From a virus, in IMG/VR virus record IMGVR_UViG_3300006192_000008, positions 1-64,000 of that record: a stretch of 64,000 nt of DNA; one strand, given 5' to 3'. Of this stretch, positions 1 through 7,214 are shown one piece after another. Position 1 is the stretch's first letter. Every line of letters starts with the position of its first letter. The notes beneath the pieces were generated by a model, which ran no database searches, was not told where the DNA came from, and saw nothing but the letters and a program-made list of their open reading frames with translations. A program made the position numbers and the translations under genes.

Positions 1-85
1 CACCAACATCTCCAACTTTCATACCTTCGTGCTCTGAACGGATACGCTTCACTTTGTCGCCGATGTTGAATTTAAATTGTGTCAT
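1..85 (-). CDS. hypothetical protein, N-terminal part (runs off the left edge)
   Basis: Only the first 28 codons are inside the window. The ATG at 85 follows a clear GGAGG ribosome binding site at about 92-98. The visible N-terminus is basic and polar (starts MTQFKFNIGDKVKRIR) and has the look of a small SH3-like or KOW-like beta domain, but that is a guess. It lies directly downstream of tRNA-Met on the same strand and is probably the next gene of that transcript. Confidence 0.6.
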   Translation of the reverse strand, partial: MTQFKFNIGDKVKRIRSEHEGMKVGDVG

Positions 86-117
86 CTGTATTTCCTCCAT
101 TGTTTACTTTGTTTTGG

Positions 118-192
118 TGGGTCTTGTCGGATTTGAACCGATCTGTCCTTCGGTTATGAGCCGAGCGCATTTACCAATTATGCTAAAGACCC
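118..192 (-). tRNA. tRNA-Met (CAT), elongator type
   Basis: The minus strand folds as a cloverleaf. A seven-base-pair acceptor stem (GGGTCTT with AAGACCC) is followed by a D arm, an anticodon loop CTCATAA with anticodon CAT, and a T arm with the GTTCAAATC consensus. The discriminator is A. The first base is a paired G, so it is not an initiator tRNA; a lysidine-modified Ile2 tRNA cannot be excluded from sequence alone. CCA is not encoded. Confidence 0.93.
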
Positions 193-197
193 TTGTT

Positions 198-275
198 TGG
201 TGCAGCTGGTGAGACTCGAACTCACACTATCAACGGTGTAGAAAACCGCTGCTTATCCAGTTAAGCTTCAACTGC
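198..275 (-). tRNA. tRNA-Arg (TCT), with encoded CCA
   Basis: The minus strand gives acceptor GCAGTTG paired with CAGCTGC, a D arm (GCTTAACTGGATAAGC), an anticodon loop TTTCTAC with anticodon TCT, and a T arm GTGAG-TTCGAGT-CTCAC. The 3' CCA is encoded at 198-200. It would read AGA codons. It sits five bases from tRNA-Met, so the two are probably processed from one transcript with the small genes upstream. Confidence 0.93.
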
Positions 276-299
276 AAATTCTGTCTTACGTTTTACAGT

Positions 300-572
300 C
301 TAGTCCTTTTCCTCAATCTTTGCAAGCTGACTCTGCAAAAGCTGCAACAAATAATCCCTCTCAGAGGTTGGAATAAGGCTACATAGCCGACTAACCCACA
401 CTTCCAAACTCCCCACCTTAGTATCAGCCAAATACTGCTGATCTTTAGGGAATGCAGAGACTACATTCTGTGCAACAGCCTCTACATTAGCAATGATTAG
501 GCTAGAAAGCAAGTCTGATTTCTCAAACTCATGTGCTATTTCTGCTTGGATGCTTTCGGTTGTGTTGTTCAT
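300..572 (-). CDS. hypothetical protein, 90 aa
   Basis: This is an acidic, helical small protein with no motif I recognise. Its ATG overlaps the stop of the preceding gene (ATGA at 569-572), so it is translationally coupled to it. The gene ends 25 bases before tRNA-Arg. Function unknown. Confidence 0.7.
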   Translation of the reverse strand: MNNTTESIQAEIAHEFEKSDLLSSLIIANVEAVAQNVVSAFPKDQQYLADTKVGSLEVWVSRLCSLIPTSERDYLLQLLQSQLAKIEEKD

Positions 573-880
573 TTTATTTTGAGTCCTAGGTTTAGGGTTT
601 CAATCACAAGTTTACAATCACTCAAACCATGATTGTATCCAGCGCCCTCTACTTGTTCATAACTAGGCCCGTATTCACTATCAGGCCCACCATAGTGAGA
701 AATGTCTTGTGGTGGGAATGTAATCTCCACAAGATCAAGTGCTGCATTGAATCCTTGCCAACGTGCATCAACCCATTCTTCATTATATGAGCCATCTTTG
801 TTACGTTTCAAATACTGCCGATACTGAACATACTCATGTTCAAACAACTCCCGACGAGTGGATTCTACAGATTTGCTCAT
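569..880 (-). CDS. hypothetical phage protein, 103 aa
   Basis: The start is set at the ATG at 880, which follows GGAGAATAAA; an upstream in-frame ATG at 922 lacks a binding site. The protein carries a WVDARWQGFNAAL segment of a kind that recurs in small phage proteins of unknown function. A promoter-like TTGACA-N17-CACAAT lies just upstream (911-939). It is coupled to the following gene by ATGA. Confidence 0.7.
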   Translation of the reverse strand: MSKSVESTRRELFEHEYVQYRQYLKRNKDGSYNEEWVDARWQGFNAALDLVEITFPPQDISHYGGPDSEYGPSYEQVEGAGYNHGLSDCKLVIETLNLGLKIK

Positions 881-910
881 TTTATTCTCCAGTTTCGTTA
901 ATGTGCAAGC

Positions 911-939
911 ATTGTGAGGCATCTAGGAGTGGTTGTCAA
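911..939 (-). promoter_or_regulatory. sigma70-like promoter
   Basis: On the minus strand a perfect -35 TTGACA (934-939) is followed by a 17-bp spacer and a weak -10 CACAAT (911-916). It sits just upstream of the small genes at 300-880 and the two tRNAs and could boost their transcription. Confidence 0.5.
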
Positions 940-942
940 GCC

Positions 943-1074
943 TCAGTGATAAGAATATTCCAGACCACTACGCTCAAGCAAAAGTTCAATAGTTTCCTTA
1001 GTGCTGTTATCGAAGATAACGTCCTCACTGTCTGAACTGTGACCATCAACTTGTTGAGCACCACTCACATGCAT
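943..1074 (-). CDS. hypothetical protein, 43 aa
   Basis: This short acidic reading frame begins at an ATG at 1074 inside the previous gene and ends at a TGA at 943-945. A GTG four codons... later (MSGAQQ start) is an alternative start; neither has a strong binding site. It fills what would otherwise be a gap in the operon. Function unknown. Confidence 0.45.
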   Translation of the reverse strand: MHVSGAQQVDGHSSDSEDVIFDNSTKETIELLLERSGLEYSYH

Positions 1075-1189
1075 TTACTACACCGAACTCACGAATGTAG
1101 TTTTCAAATTCATCTGCTTTACATTGTGATGAAATCACGCCTTCAACTGGTGGAATTTCACCCGGACTTCCGTATGGGATTTTAGTCAT
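1046..1189 (-). CDS. hypothetical protein, 47 aa
   Basis: The ATG at 1189 overlaps the stop of the preceding gene (ATGA at 1186-1189), the coupling pattern used throughout this operon. The peptide has three cysteines, two of them in a C-terminal CEWC motif, so it may bind a metal. Function unknown. Confidence 0.65.
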   Translation of the reverse strand: MTKIPYGSPGEIPPVEGVISSQCKADEFENYIREFGVVNACEWCSTS

Positions 1190-1368
1190 AGAATATACAC
1201 CTCCACTATAACCTCATTATTCACATCATCCCAGCCTACGTTTTCTTGTTCCACTTTGGCAATATCCTCATAAAGCATTCCGTACTCTGGGTCATAACCT
1301 CCATATCCAACCACTCTAGCATCCTGTGGCATTTTCCGCAAGGCTTCGATTAGTTCTGATACGATCAC
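1186..1368 (-). CDS. hypothetical protein, 60 aa
   Basis: The N-terminus (MIVSELIEALRKMPQDARVV) matches a widespread small-phage-protein pattern in which a short helix LIxxLxxxPxDAxV leads into a beta segment. It overlaps both neighbours (ATGA at 1365-1368 and at 1186-1189). Function unknown. Confidence 0.7.
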   Translation of the reverse strand: MIVSELIEALRKMPQDARVVGYGGYDPEYGMLYEDIAKVEQENVGWDDVNNEVIVEVYIL

Positions 1369-1538
1369 TGTGCAGCCTCCTCAAGTTTCCTAATAAAATC
1401 ATCCAATGCTGCTGTCTGTTCTGCATTAAGCATACCACAACAAACACTAGAATGATCAGCATACTCACCATCGTCTAGATTACGAAGCATCTGATAAACA
1501 GCATTTCGTAAGTAAAGTGTATCAACTTGGATTTTCAT
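1365..1538 (-). CDS. hypothetical protein, 57 aa
   Basis: The start is placed at the ATG at 1538, preceded by GAGGAAATCAA; an earlier in-frame ATG at 1553 has no binding site. It overlaps the upstream gene by 17 bases and the downstream gene by four. Predicted all-helical, function unknown. Confidence 0.65.
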   Translation of the reverse strand: MKIQVDTLYLRNAVYQMLRNLDDGEYADHSSVCCGMLNAEQTAALDDFIRKLEEAAQ

Positions 1539-1725
1539 TTGATTTCCTCGCACTCTCTAAAGCTTTCTCAAGAAATTCAACCGCTGTAGGCCAACTACCG
1601 TCTAGTATAGAGGCATTTACAGAAGCGTCAATACCCTCATTCATCCAACGATTGATAAAGTCTTCAGACACTCCCTTTTCGATTAGGTGTCTAAGGTCTT
1701 TGCAGGTTTGGCATTGGCAGGTCAT
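1522..1725 (-). CDS. hypothetical protein, 67 aa
   Basis: The N-terminus is cysteine-rich (MTCQCQTCKDL), which suggests a small metal site. The rest is helical and acidic. It follows the 120-aa gene after nine bases. Function unknown. Confidence 0.65.
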   Translation of the reverse strand: MTCQCQTCKDLRHLIEKGVSEDFINRWMNEGIDASVNASILDGSWPTAVEFLEKALESARKSNENPS

Positions 1726-1734
1726 GTTTAATCC

Positions 1735-2097
1735 TCACAAGGTATTGTCATCAATCAATCTTTGTTTTTCCAATTCCAATCTTATGTTGTTTTGTTTTAT
1801 AATAGACTCTTTTGAATCGTATTTATTAGAAATCATGCCAGAAAGTTTAAGTTTCGTGTATAAGTCTGTCCCAAACTCAGCATGAAGGTGTTTACCACAG
1901 TCTAAACATTTCGCAATGATCCAATAAGAATCGTCTTGTGAATCATAATTTCCTTTGTCAGATTTATATTCACCTTGCACAAGATCATGAGAGCATTTAT
2001 TTTGCCACTGTTTTATTTTAATCTTGTACTCTGACACTTTAGCTTCAAGGTGTGTTGTGTTAGCTCTTATAAGTTGTGCCTCTGTATGAGTCATCAT
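1735..2097 (-). CDS. hypothetical protein with zinc-ribbon-like Cys/His cluster, 120 aa
   Basis: A helical N-terminus (about residues 5-35) precedes a possible zinc site CSHD...CLDCGKHLH at about 35-70, then a second coiled-coil-like helix. It begins with tandem ATGs at 2097 that overlap the stop of the upstream gene. A nucleic-acid-binding role is possible but not shown. Confidence 0.65.
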   Translation of the reverse strand: MMTHTEAQLIRANTTHLEAKVSEYKIKIKQWQNKCSHDLVQGEYKSDKGNYDSQDDSYWIIAKCLDCGKHLHAEFGTDLYTKLKLSGMISNKYDSKESIIKQNNIRLELEKQRLIDDNTL

Positions 2098-2315
2098 TTG
2101 ATAGCTTCCTCGATAGTGTAAAAGTATTTATGCTCAGTGTCTGTATTTAGAGTTGTGCAGTAGTCGTCATCGTCCCAATCTAGATGCACATCACCTTCAC
2201 GTTTTACGCCAATTGTTGGATAAGGGCCATAAGAGACAATAAACCCTTGAATAGTTCCATCAGGATAGCGTTTATAAATCTTCTGACCTTTTACAAGAGT
2301 GTCTTTGTTAATCAT
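2094..2315 (-). CDS. hypothetical protein, 73 aa
   Basis: The start is set at the ATG at 2315 (MINKDTLV) because it overlaps the stop of the upstream 47-aa gene as ATGA; a GTG/ATG extension to 2330 is possible. It has a small beta-rich look (KGQKIYKRYPDGTIQGFIV) and an acidic centre. Function unknown. Confidence 0.6.
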   Translation of the reverse strand: MINKDTLVKGQKIYKRYPDGTIQGFIVSYGPYPTIGVKREGDVHLDWDDDDYCTTLNTDTEHKYFYTIEEAIK

Positions 2316-2455
2316 TTCCCAGCCCCCCAAATTTCTAGCGCCTCAATAAAATGTTCCCAACTCCCTACGCTATCATGTAGAAAATCCTCCTGCACCAAAC
2401 CGCTGATTAAGTATACAGCATTCCAGTCGTAGTATTCTCCGTTGTGTTTGATCAT
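2312..2455 (-). CDS. hypothetical protein, 47 aa
   Basis: This short gene (starts MIKHNGEYYDWNAVYLISG) bridges its neighbours with ATGA overlaps at both ends (2452-2455 and 2312-2315). That exact double coupling is the main reason to believe it is real. Function unknown. Confidence 0.6.
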   Translation of the reverse strand: MIKHNGEYYDWNAVYLISGLVQEDFLHDSVGSWEHFIEALEIWGAGK

Positions 2456-2658
2456 TTCAAACCCGCCTTTGTCAGTAGGAAAGATGCCCAACAGGCATTC
2501 TGATAGGCCGTATGACCTTCCCGCCCGTAAGCTGCAATAATTTCATATTTAAGTTTCAATACATCAGAGTAAGGAATAAATGTCTGAGCTTTGTTCTGCT
2601 GGACAAGCTTAGGCAACTCTCCTGCTACAGTTGTGTACATGTTTAGTTGTGTGATCAT
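2452..2658 (-). CDS. hypothetical protein, 68 aa
   Basis: A small helical protein coupled at both ends by ATGA overlaps (2655-2658 and 2452-2455). No recognisable motif. Function unknown. Confidence 0.65.
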   Translation of the reverse strand: MITQLNMYTTVAGELPKLVQQNKAQTFIPYSDVLKLKYEIIAAYGREGHTAYQNACWASFLLTKAGLK

Positions 2659-2870
2659 TTCCCGTAAGCCTCCATCAAATAACTAGCAATCTCATAATAA
2701 TTCTCTCGTGCTGCTCCACTTCCTGCCCAAGAATGAGTGCCTACAGATTTACCATTTCTTGTGTAGCAATGAATCCCATGTGTACGACCTACATCAATTC
2801 CTGTCAGCTCAGCTTCGATCTTACCGATGATTGTGTAGAATGTCAATTCGTCTGTTTGTGTGGTGTTCAA
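2655..2870 (-). CDS. hypothetical protein, 71 aa, probable TTG start
   Basis: The likely start is TTG at 2870, which overlaps the upstream stop as TTGA and has GGAG ten bases before it. A longer form from an ATG at 2939 would overlap the upstream gene by 73 bases and lacks a good binding site. The C-terminal half (GKSVGTHSWAGSGAA) is glycine/serine-rich. Function unknown. Confidence 0.6.
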   Translation of the reverse strand: MNTTQTDELTFYTIIGKIEAELTGIDVGRTHGIHCYTRNGKSVGTHSWAGSGAARENYYEIASYLMEAYGK

Positions 2871-3079
2871 TTGAAATACACTCCATTTATAAGTGATAAG
2901 GCTTGATCTTCGTTCATCCATTGAAGAGTTTCTGAACAATCATTACAACCAAGAAAGTAAACAGTTTTAATATCGTGCATGCGCAAGCGACCATCTTGAA
3001 TGTCTGAATGTTTCTCATGGTAAGAGAACCACTGAATATCATCGCCACCACAGTTATTACAATCAGTGATCCGCTTCAT
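2867..3079 (-). CDS. hypothetical zinc-finger-like protein, 70 aa
   Basis: Two cysteine pairs (CNNCGG near residue 7 and CNDC near residue 48) frame a beta-rich core, as in small zinc ribbons. Its start overlaps the stop of the 51-aa gene upstream (ATGA at 3076-3079). A nucleic-acid or protein adaptor role is possible; function unknown. Confidence 0.65.
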   Translation of the reverse strand: MKRITDCNNCGGDDIQWFSYHEKHSDIQDGRLRMHDIKTVYFLGCNDCSETLQWMNEDQALSLINGVYFN

Positions 3080-3231
3080 TTGCCTTCTCCTATCTTAGTC
3101 TGCACAAGATGCACTTTATCGCTAATTAACAAATGCATTCCTTTGTCAAGAGCTGCATTCAATGCTTGAGATTTAGTATCACCTTCTGAGCATCGTTTGT
3201 AAACACCATTTATGTAGATTGCGTAGATCAT
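3076..3231 (-). CDS. hypothetical protein, 51 aa
   Basis: This short gene (starts MIYAIYINGVYKRC) has ATGA overlaps with the endonuclease gene upstream (3228-3231) and the zinc-finger gene downstream (3076-3079). The pattern beta strand, then SQALNAALDKG helix, is common in tiny phage proteins. Function unknown. Confidence 0.65.
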   Translation of the reverse strand: MIYAIYINGVYKRCSEGDTKSQALNAALDKGMHLLISDKVHLVQTKIGEGK

Positions 3232-4223
3232 TTGGTTCTAATGCCTCCGTTTCTCTCATAGATTTCTATAATCTTTTCCAAATTATAGACCCAAGTTGTC
3301 TCAGACCAGCCGTCTTTCATATCTCTTTTCAAGACTACTCCACATTCCAACTCTTGTAAACACTCTCTTTCTGCTTTCTTGCAAGAAATTGTATCAGGGA
3401 ATTTGTGTATACTGTGCTGTTCTAGACTGTATAAAGCCTTTGAGTTCTGCTGTTTAATGCGGACTTCGCTGTTGTTAGCTATGCCAAATTTAATCGCCAC
3501 GGCGTGTTTGTGTTCATCGAGCAACCAATTTATATAACACTCTTGCTGCCTATGGTTTGAGCAGGCACAAGGACGATAACCATTCTGTAAATTACCACTT
3601 ACACTAGTTCCGGTTCCTCCACAAAGTGGGCAGTGTACATCCCAGTATGGATAATAACCATTAGCGTTTGTTCTATCACTTCTATAAAACCTAGTCTCGG
3701 ATGGGAAAGCTCCAGAAGCAAAGAATGAGGCAATCATAACTTCGTCAGCCTTCCTTGTCATGCCACCCTTACAGGAGGGGCAACCATTACTCTGATGTAA
3801 GAGGCTGGTTATTGTACCGGTGACCCATTCACCATGCTCCTTACAGTTCAGGATAATCCCCGTCCCGCACCCATTCCAAGGTTCAATAAAGTCTAGGAAT
3901 TTATATCCAATTTCATCAGCTTTACGACTACATAATGTTTTGTACTGAGGGATACTCCAGTCACTTCTATCACTGCAACCACATGGGATAGATTTCATAT
4001 TAATTAGTCGTCCTTTCTTTCTACTGAAGTATCCTTCACCAAACAACTCCGTGTCTTTAGAGCAGTTGTTGCATTTGAGCACATACATCTTAGCCCCAAA
4101 GTTATCTCTACCACTCCAGCCAATAACAGCTAATTGCCCATCTTCCCCAAACCTTGGTTTTGTTAAAGACCACTCATCTTGTTGTAGTCCGTAGTTAGGG
4201 TCTAACACATCTTCTAAATTCAT
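3228..4223 (-). CDS. putative homing endonuclease: zinc ribbons plus GIY-YIG-type domain, 331 aa
   Basis: The N-terminal 220 residues contain repeated CxxC pairs (CNNCS, CGC, CPSC, CPLCGG, CAC) interleaved with lines such as LNCKEHGEW, typical of the Zn-ribbon arrays of phage-borne endonucleases. The last ~100 residues (YINWLLDEH...IKFGIANNSEVRIKQQ, then an E-rich helix and a DGWSETTW segment) resemble a GIY-YIG-class nuclease core of the T5orf172/MUG113 type. Free-standing mobile endonucleases cleave alleles lacking themselves. It is the first gene after the long structured leader at 4224-4637. The catalytic assignment is by pattern only. Confidence 0.6.
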   Translation of the reverse strand: MNLEDVLDPNYGLQQDEWSLTKPRFGEDGQLAVIGWSGRDNFGAKMYVLKCNNCSKDTELFGEGYFSRKKGRLINMKSIPCGCSDRSDWSIPQYKTLCSRKADEIGYKFLDFIEPWNGCGTGIILNCKEHGEWVTGTITSLLHQSNGCPSCKGGMTRKADEVMIASFFASGAFPSETRFYRSDRTNANGYYPYWDVHCPLCGGTGTSVSGNLQNGYRPCACSNHRQQECYINWLLDEHKHAVAIKFGIANNSEVRIKQQNSKALYSLEQHSIHKFPDTISCKKAERECLQELECGVVLKRDMKDGWSETTWVYNLEKIIEIYERNGGIRTK

Positions 4224-4637
4224 TAATCACCTTATCTCTTATTACTATCTAATATATCTATTGTCTTAGATCAAGCTTAGGAAAGATAGATCAACCCTAT
4301 GGAAAGGCCATACAGGAACTACCTGCCTAAGACCTAACCGTAGTCTATCTCTCCCAAGCTGTCAACGATTCATTGTCTTGAGTCGCGCTTGAGGCTGCTG
4401 TGTAGCAGAACGCTTCGTATTAATAGAAGCAGATTAGTCATCATTCCACAAACAAAGATTTCTCCTTGCGTTGCGTCAACACCATCGCTATAATGACCTT
4501 CGATTCAGCTTGCTCTAGATGGTTTACCTCTTCGACTGAGCTTTAAGCTAGGTGCGGTGAGTGATCCTTACGGAGACATATCTTTCCTAGCCGAGCTGAA
4601 TCAAGTGCCATCTCTGTTAAATGACTCAACGGCAACC
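4224..4637 (-). other. gene-free structured leader region
   Basis: No convincing gene. If transcription starts at the minus promoter at 4638-4665 this becomes a ~400-nt 5' leader. It contains several self-complementary pieces: 4395-4408 (CTGCT/AGCAG), 4412-4430 (GCTTC/GAAGC), 4298-4312 (TATGG/CCATA) and a long-range pair GATTCAGCT (4502-4510) with AGCTGAATC (4594-4602). Two tiny in-frame peptides (14 and 24 codons near 4420-4485) overlap like the other genes but lack good binding sites. Confidence 0.5.
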
Positions 4638-4665
4638 ATTCTACACGAGATTTTCAATAATGCAA
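4638..4665 (-). promoter_or_regulatory. sigma70-like promoter for the left minus-strand operon
   Basis: Minus strand TTGCAT (4660-4665), 16-bp spacer, TAGAAT (4638-4643). The -10 lies in GTGTAGAATGGTTGC, a block shared almost exactly with the promoter at 39369-39397 and resembling the one at 62831-62858. It diverges from the plus promoter at 4699. Confidence 0.7.
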
Positions 4666-4698
4666 TAGGCTTGTGAAAATAAATTTATAGAAATTCAC

Positions 4699-4726
4699 TT
4701 GACTCTCACCTACAAGGGTGTAGAAT
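4699..4726 (+). promoter_or_regulatory. sigma70-like promoter for the plus-strand early operon
   Basis: TTGACT (4699-4704), 16-bp spacer, TAGAAT (4721-4726). The same TTGACTCTCA start and 16-bp spacing recur at 62831-62858. It heads the long plus-strand operon; the first gene starts 35 bases after the -10. Confidence 0.75.
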
Positions 4727-4761
4727 CACTCCCATCAACACAAACAACGTAGGAGATTGAG

Positions 4762-5142
4762 ATGATTGAAGTTACAGATGACTATGTGAAATTGGGTGAC
4801 ATTGTGGTTCCTCATAATGAGTTTGTGTGGCGTTCCTGTACAAATCGCCATACGACGACCTATGGTAATTCTTGGGGTTGGATTGAGAATGCTCCCGGTA
4901 ATGTCTGCTGGAGCAATGATCCGAAGGAGAAGCTTGATAGTAAACAAGCCCAAGCTCTAGTAAGTGCTCACAACAAATGGCTAGAAGACATTCAGCCTAT
5001 CCAGCTTAAAATTATCAAAGCCAAGAAAGCTGTAAAAGACCTTACACAAACCTTCAAGGAAAAGGAGCAAGCCTACTTGAAGGCTAAGGAGATGCTTGAG
5101 AAAGCTAAAGATAGTCTTGCTGAGCTTTTGGAAAGAATGTAG
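4762..5142 (+). CDS. hypothetical protein with C-terminal coiled coil, 126 aa
   Basis: First gene of the early operon, with an AGGAG site before the ATG. Residues 1-60 are a beta-rich, tryptophan-containing domain; residues about 75-126 are a long Lys/Glu/Ala-rich helix with heptad character, probably a coiled coil. Early position suggests a host-takeover role, but nothing in the sequence defines it. Confidence 0.75.
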   Translation: MIEVTDDYVKLGDIVVPHNEFVWRSCTNRHTTTYGNSWGWIENAPGNVCWSNDPKEKLDSKQAQALVSAHNKWLEDIQPIQLKIIKAKKAVKDLTQTFKEKEQAYLKAKEMLEKAKDSLAELLERM

Positions 5143-5148
5143 CAGTTA

Positions 5149-5208
5149 GGCTACAATTTCGCCCAATAACACCTAAATTGTAGCCCAAGAGTGCAATAAA
5201 TGTTGCAC
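5149..5208 (+). other. two adjacent perfect hairpins after the first early gene
   Basis: GGCTACAATTT (5149-5159) pairs perfectly with AAATTGTAGCC (5175-5185), an 11-bp stem. GTGCAA (5191-5196) pairs with TTGCAC (5203-5208). Neither has a run of T after it, so they are not ordinary terminators. They could be an RNA processing or stability element, or protein sites. Confidence 0.55.
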
Positions 5209-5260
5209 AGGCATAACAAAGACATTAGAATGTTTCGCATACAGAACACAAAGGAGAGGA

Positions 5261-5464
5261 ATGGTGGACACAAACTTTAAGGCAATACCACAGGTTGACA
5301 AGGAATACATGGTCTTTGAGCACATCAATGGTCAGTACGAGCAGTTGACCGTGGTGCTTCCTCTACGAAAGGCTCAGGACTATATGCAGAATGCTTGCAT
5401 TCGCCATGGAACAAAGTATATTCTTACAGAGGTTGTTCAGTATAAGTATGTGAAAGAGGATTGA
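5261..5464 (+). CDS. hypothetical protein, 67 aa
   Basis: ATG at 5261 follows AAGGAGAGGA. A small mixed alpha/beta protein with no recognised motif. It ends in a TTGA overlap with a possible TTG start of the next frame. Function unknown. Confidence 0.65.
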   Translation: MVDTNFKAIPQVDKEYMVFEHINGQYEQLTVVLPLRKAQDYMQNACIRHGTKYILTEVVQYKYVKED

Positions 5465-5583
5465 GCTATCACCGCCCACAAACCCATAGCGATAATCAAT
5501 TAGACGTTGCAGGAATGTGTGGTAGGATACCAGCGTATGAAATAGAGTTGTTGGGGGATGAAGGTAAATTGAGGAGAAATGAG

Positions 5584-5760
5584 ATGAACAAAGTTCAAGC
5601 AGCGGATTTAATCTTGGCTTTAGATAAATACGCCCGAGGCGTTTGTCGGTATGAGTATGGACTGCCCACTTATGATAATAACTATGGGGGCATGGAAGAT
5701 TATATGAGCAATATGATTCAGATTGTCTTGGCTGCTGTTAATAAGGAGAATCAAGAATGA
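5584..5760 (+). CDS. hypothetical protein, 58 aa
   Basis: The start is set at ATG 5584 (MNKVQAADLILALDK) because GAGGAG precedes it by eight bases. The frame stays open back to a TTG at 5461 that overlaps the upstream stop (TTGA), so a 99-aa form is possible. Helical, acidic, function unknown. It overlaps the next gene by four bases. Confidence 0.6.
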   Translation: MNKVQAADLILALDKYARGVCRYEYGLPTYDNNYGGMEDYMSNMIQIVLAAVNKENQE

Positions 5761-5960
5761 AATTCACCAAAGATCAAGCTCTAGCAATCATGGGATTTAC
5801 AGGCTTCACCACTACAAATTTCAGTACATTCCATGAGGATGTTGAGAAGCGTATTGGTCATCCTGTATGGACACACCAGTTTGCAGATGAGGAGTTTTCT
5901 GATAAAGTGAAAGCTCTGTATAAAGATGATTTTCTTTCATTTTGTGAGGAGTATAAATGA
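5757..5960 (+). CDS. small phage protein of the DUF7736 type, 67 aa
   Basis: The pattern KFTKDQALAIMGFTGFTTTNFSTFHEDVEKR followed by HPVWTHQFA and LYKDDFLSFC, broken here into short pieces, fits a small family found in many phages and annotated only as a domain of unknown function. It is coupled at both ends by short overlaps. Confidence 0.65.
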   Translation: MKFTKDQALAIMGFTGFTTTNFSTFHEDVEKRIGHPVWTHQFADEEFSDKVKALYKDDFLSFCEEYK

Positions 5961-6367
5961 TGAACGACTACGAAACACGCGAACGCATCCTCTCAGAAGC
6001 TCTAGAGGAACTAAAGCAGAAAGTAGGCTCTGAGCTGAACAGCATTATGGGCAACCTGTATTCTGATTATCTCCCTCACGTTGTAGGTGACACAGATGCT
6101 AATATTAGCTATCGTGTAGAAGGGTGTATTAAGAATATTCTTCAGGGGAAGATTCACACTGACGAAGATTATCCCAATCTATGCTGGGTTGATGATAGTT
6201 ATGGTGGTCGCCATATAATCAGTTTATCACCACACAGTCTTGACTTGAAACCTCTTGCTGATATTATGGGTGAAACGATTCAGACTAACAGAATTAAACA
6301 GCTTGAGCAGGAAGTGGAGAGCTTGAAGACTCAGCTTAAGAATGCTTATGAATATCGGAGTTATTAA
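5957..6367 (+). CDS. hypothetical protein, 136 aa
   Basis: Helical N-terminus, a central region with conserved-looking aromatic residues, and a C-terminal coiled-coil helix (about 110-130, KQLEQEVESLKTQL). It starts with two ATGs overlapping the previous stop. It precedes a homing endonuclease gene by two bases. Function unknown. Confidence 0.65.
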   Translation: MMNDYETRERILSEALEELKQKVGSELNSIMGNLYSDYLPHVVGDTDANISYRVEGCIKNILQGKIHTDEDYPNLCWVDDSYGGRHIISLSPHSLDLKPLADIMGETIQTNRIKQLEQEVESLKTQLKNAYEYRSY

Positions 6368-6369
6368 AT

Positions 6370-7011
6370 ATGAAAAATGGTAGAGTTGATTACGATAAAA
6401 TTATTGACGGAAAGTACATCCGATCTTTTGTGGCGGGTGCAGTTTGTTATCATACAAGAGCTGGCATTCTGTGGTCTTCTATGATACAAAGAGTTAGGAC
6501 GGGAAGCAGTGCTCAAACTGACAGAAATTTATACTCAGGTACTTCACAAGAATTTGGAGATTTTAATTCTTTTGCAATTTGGTGCAACAACCAAAAAGGT
6601 TATTTGAATAAAGATAGTAATAATAAGTTTTGGTCATTAGATAAAGATATTATATTACCCTTCAATAAAGTCTACTCAGAAGATACTTGTGCTTTTGTTC
6701 CAAATGAACTTAATTGTTTACTAACATATAGTTCTAAAACGAGAGGTGAGTATCCCCTAGGTGTACACTTCGATAAGAGGGGGCAGAAGTTTGCGGCACA
6801 AGCTAGTTTGAACGGAACTAGAAAATTCCTGGGCTATTCTACAAATGCCATGACTGCGCATCGCGCATACCAAGTATTTAAGATAGATAAATTTTCAGAA
6901 ATGATAGTAAAATATGAAGGGTTGGTTGATTCTCGCGTAATTAGTGGACTAGAGTTGCACAAACAGCTTTTTATAGAAGATATAATTAATTTTAAGGAGA
7001 CAATTCGATGA
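6370..7011 (+). CDS. HNH-type homing endonuclease with AP2 DNA-binding domain, 213 aa
   Basis: The N-terminal half shows the pattern W(S)SMIQR...Y.....F..FNSFAIWCNNQ...FWSLDKDIILPFNKVYSEDTCAFVP, typical of free-standing phage HNH-family endonucleases. The C-terminal part (YPLGVHFDKRGQKFAAQ ... KFLGYST..MTAHRAYQV) is an AP2-like DNA-binding domain. Such genes spread by cutting genomes that lack them. The gene's base composition is more AT-rich than its neighbours, and it sits neatly between two small genes (2-base gap before, ATGA overlap after), consistent with insertion without disrupting coupling. Confidence 0.78.
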   Translation: MKNGRVDYDKIIDGKYIRSFVAGAVCYHTRAGILWSSMIQRVRTGSSAQTDRNLYSGTSQEFGDFNSFAIWCNNQKGYLNKDSNNKFWSLDKDIILPFNKVYSEDTCAFVPNELNCLLTYSSKTRGEYPLGVHFDKRGQKFAAQASLNGTRKFLGYSTNAMTAHRAYQVFKIDKFSEMIVKYEGLVDSRVISGLELHKQLFIEDIINFKETIR

Positions 7012-7214
7012 ATTTGGAAAATATTACAGAGGAAGAACTTATTGAACTTTACCATAATCAAGCTCGGAACATGTCATACTATGCGGCGGCAGAAGGCCAA
7101 TCATGGTATGCTGAAGCCAGTGATCGTGAAGCTTGCTCTGCTGAGTTTAGGAAAATTAATGAAGAGCTTAAGCGCAGAAATCTACCTATTCCACAAGGGA
7201 ATTACTTGGTATGA
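7008..7214 (+). CDS. hypothetical protein, 68 aa
   Basis: An AAGGAG site and ATGA overlap define the start. Helical, rich in Glu, Tyr and Ala; the phrase ELYHNQARNMSYYAA resembles other small phage proteins. Function unknown. Confidence 0.65.
   Translation: MNLENITEEELIELYHNQARNMSYYAAAEGQSWYAEASDREACSAEFRKINEELKRRNLPIPQGNYLV

Noticed and set aside
763-1035. Plus-strand 90-aa frame in the left operon
   Set aside because: Opposite to coupled minus-strand genes; no ribosome binding site.
4414-4487. Leader peptides of 14 and 24 codons
   Set aside because: They overlap like real genes but lack properly spaced ribosome binding sites; left as a note under the leader region.
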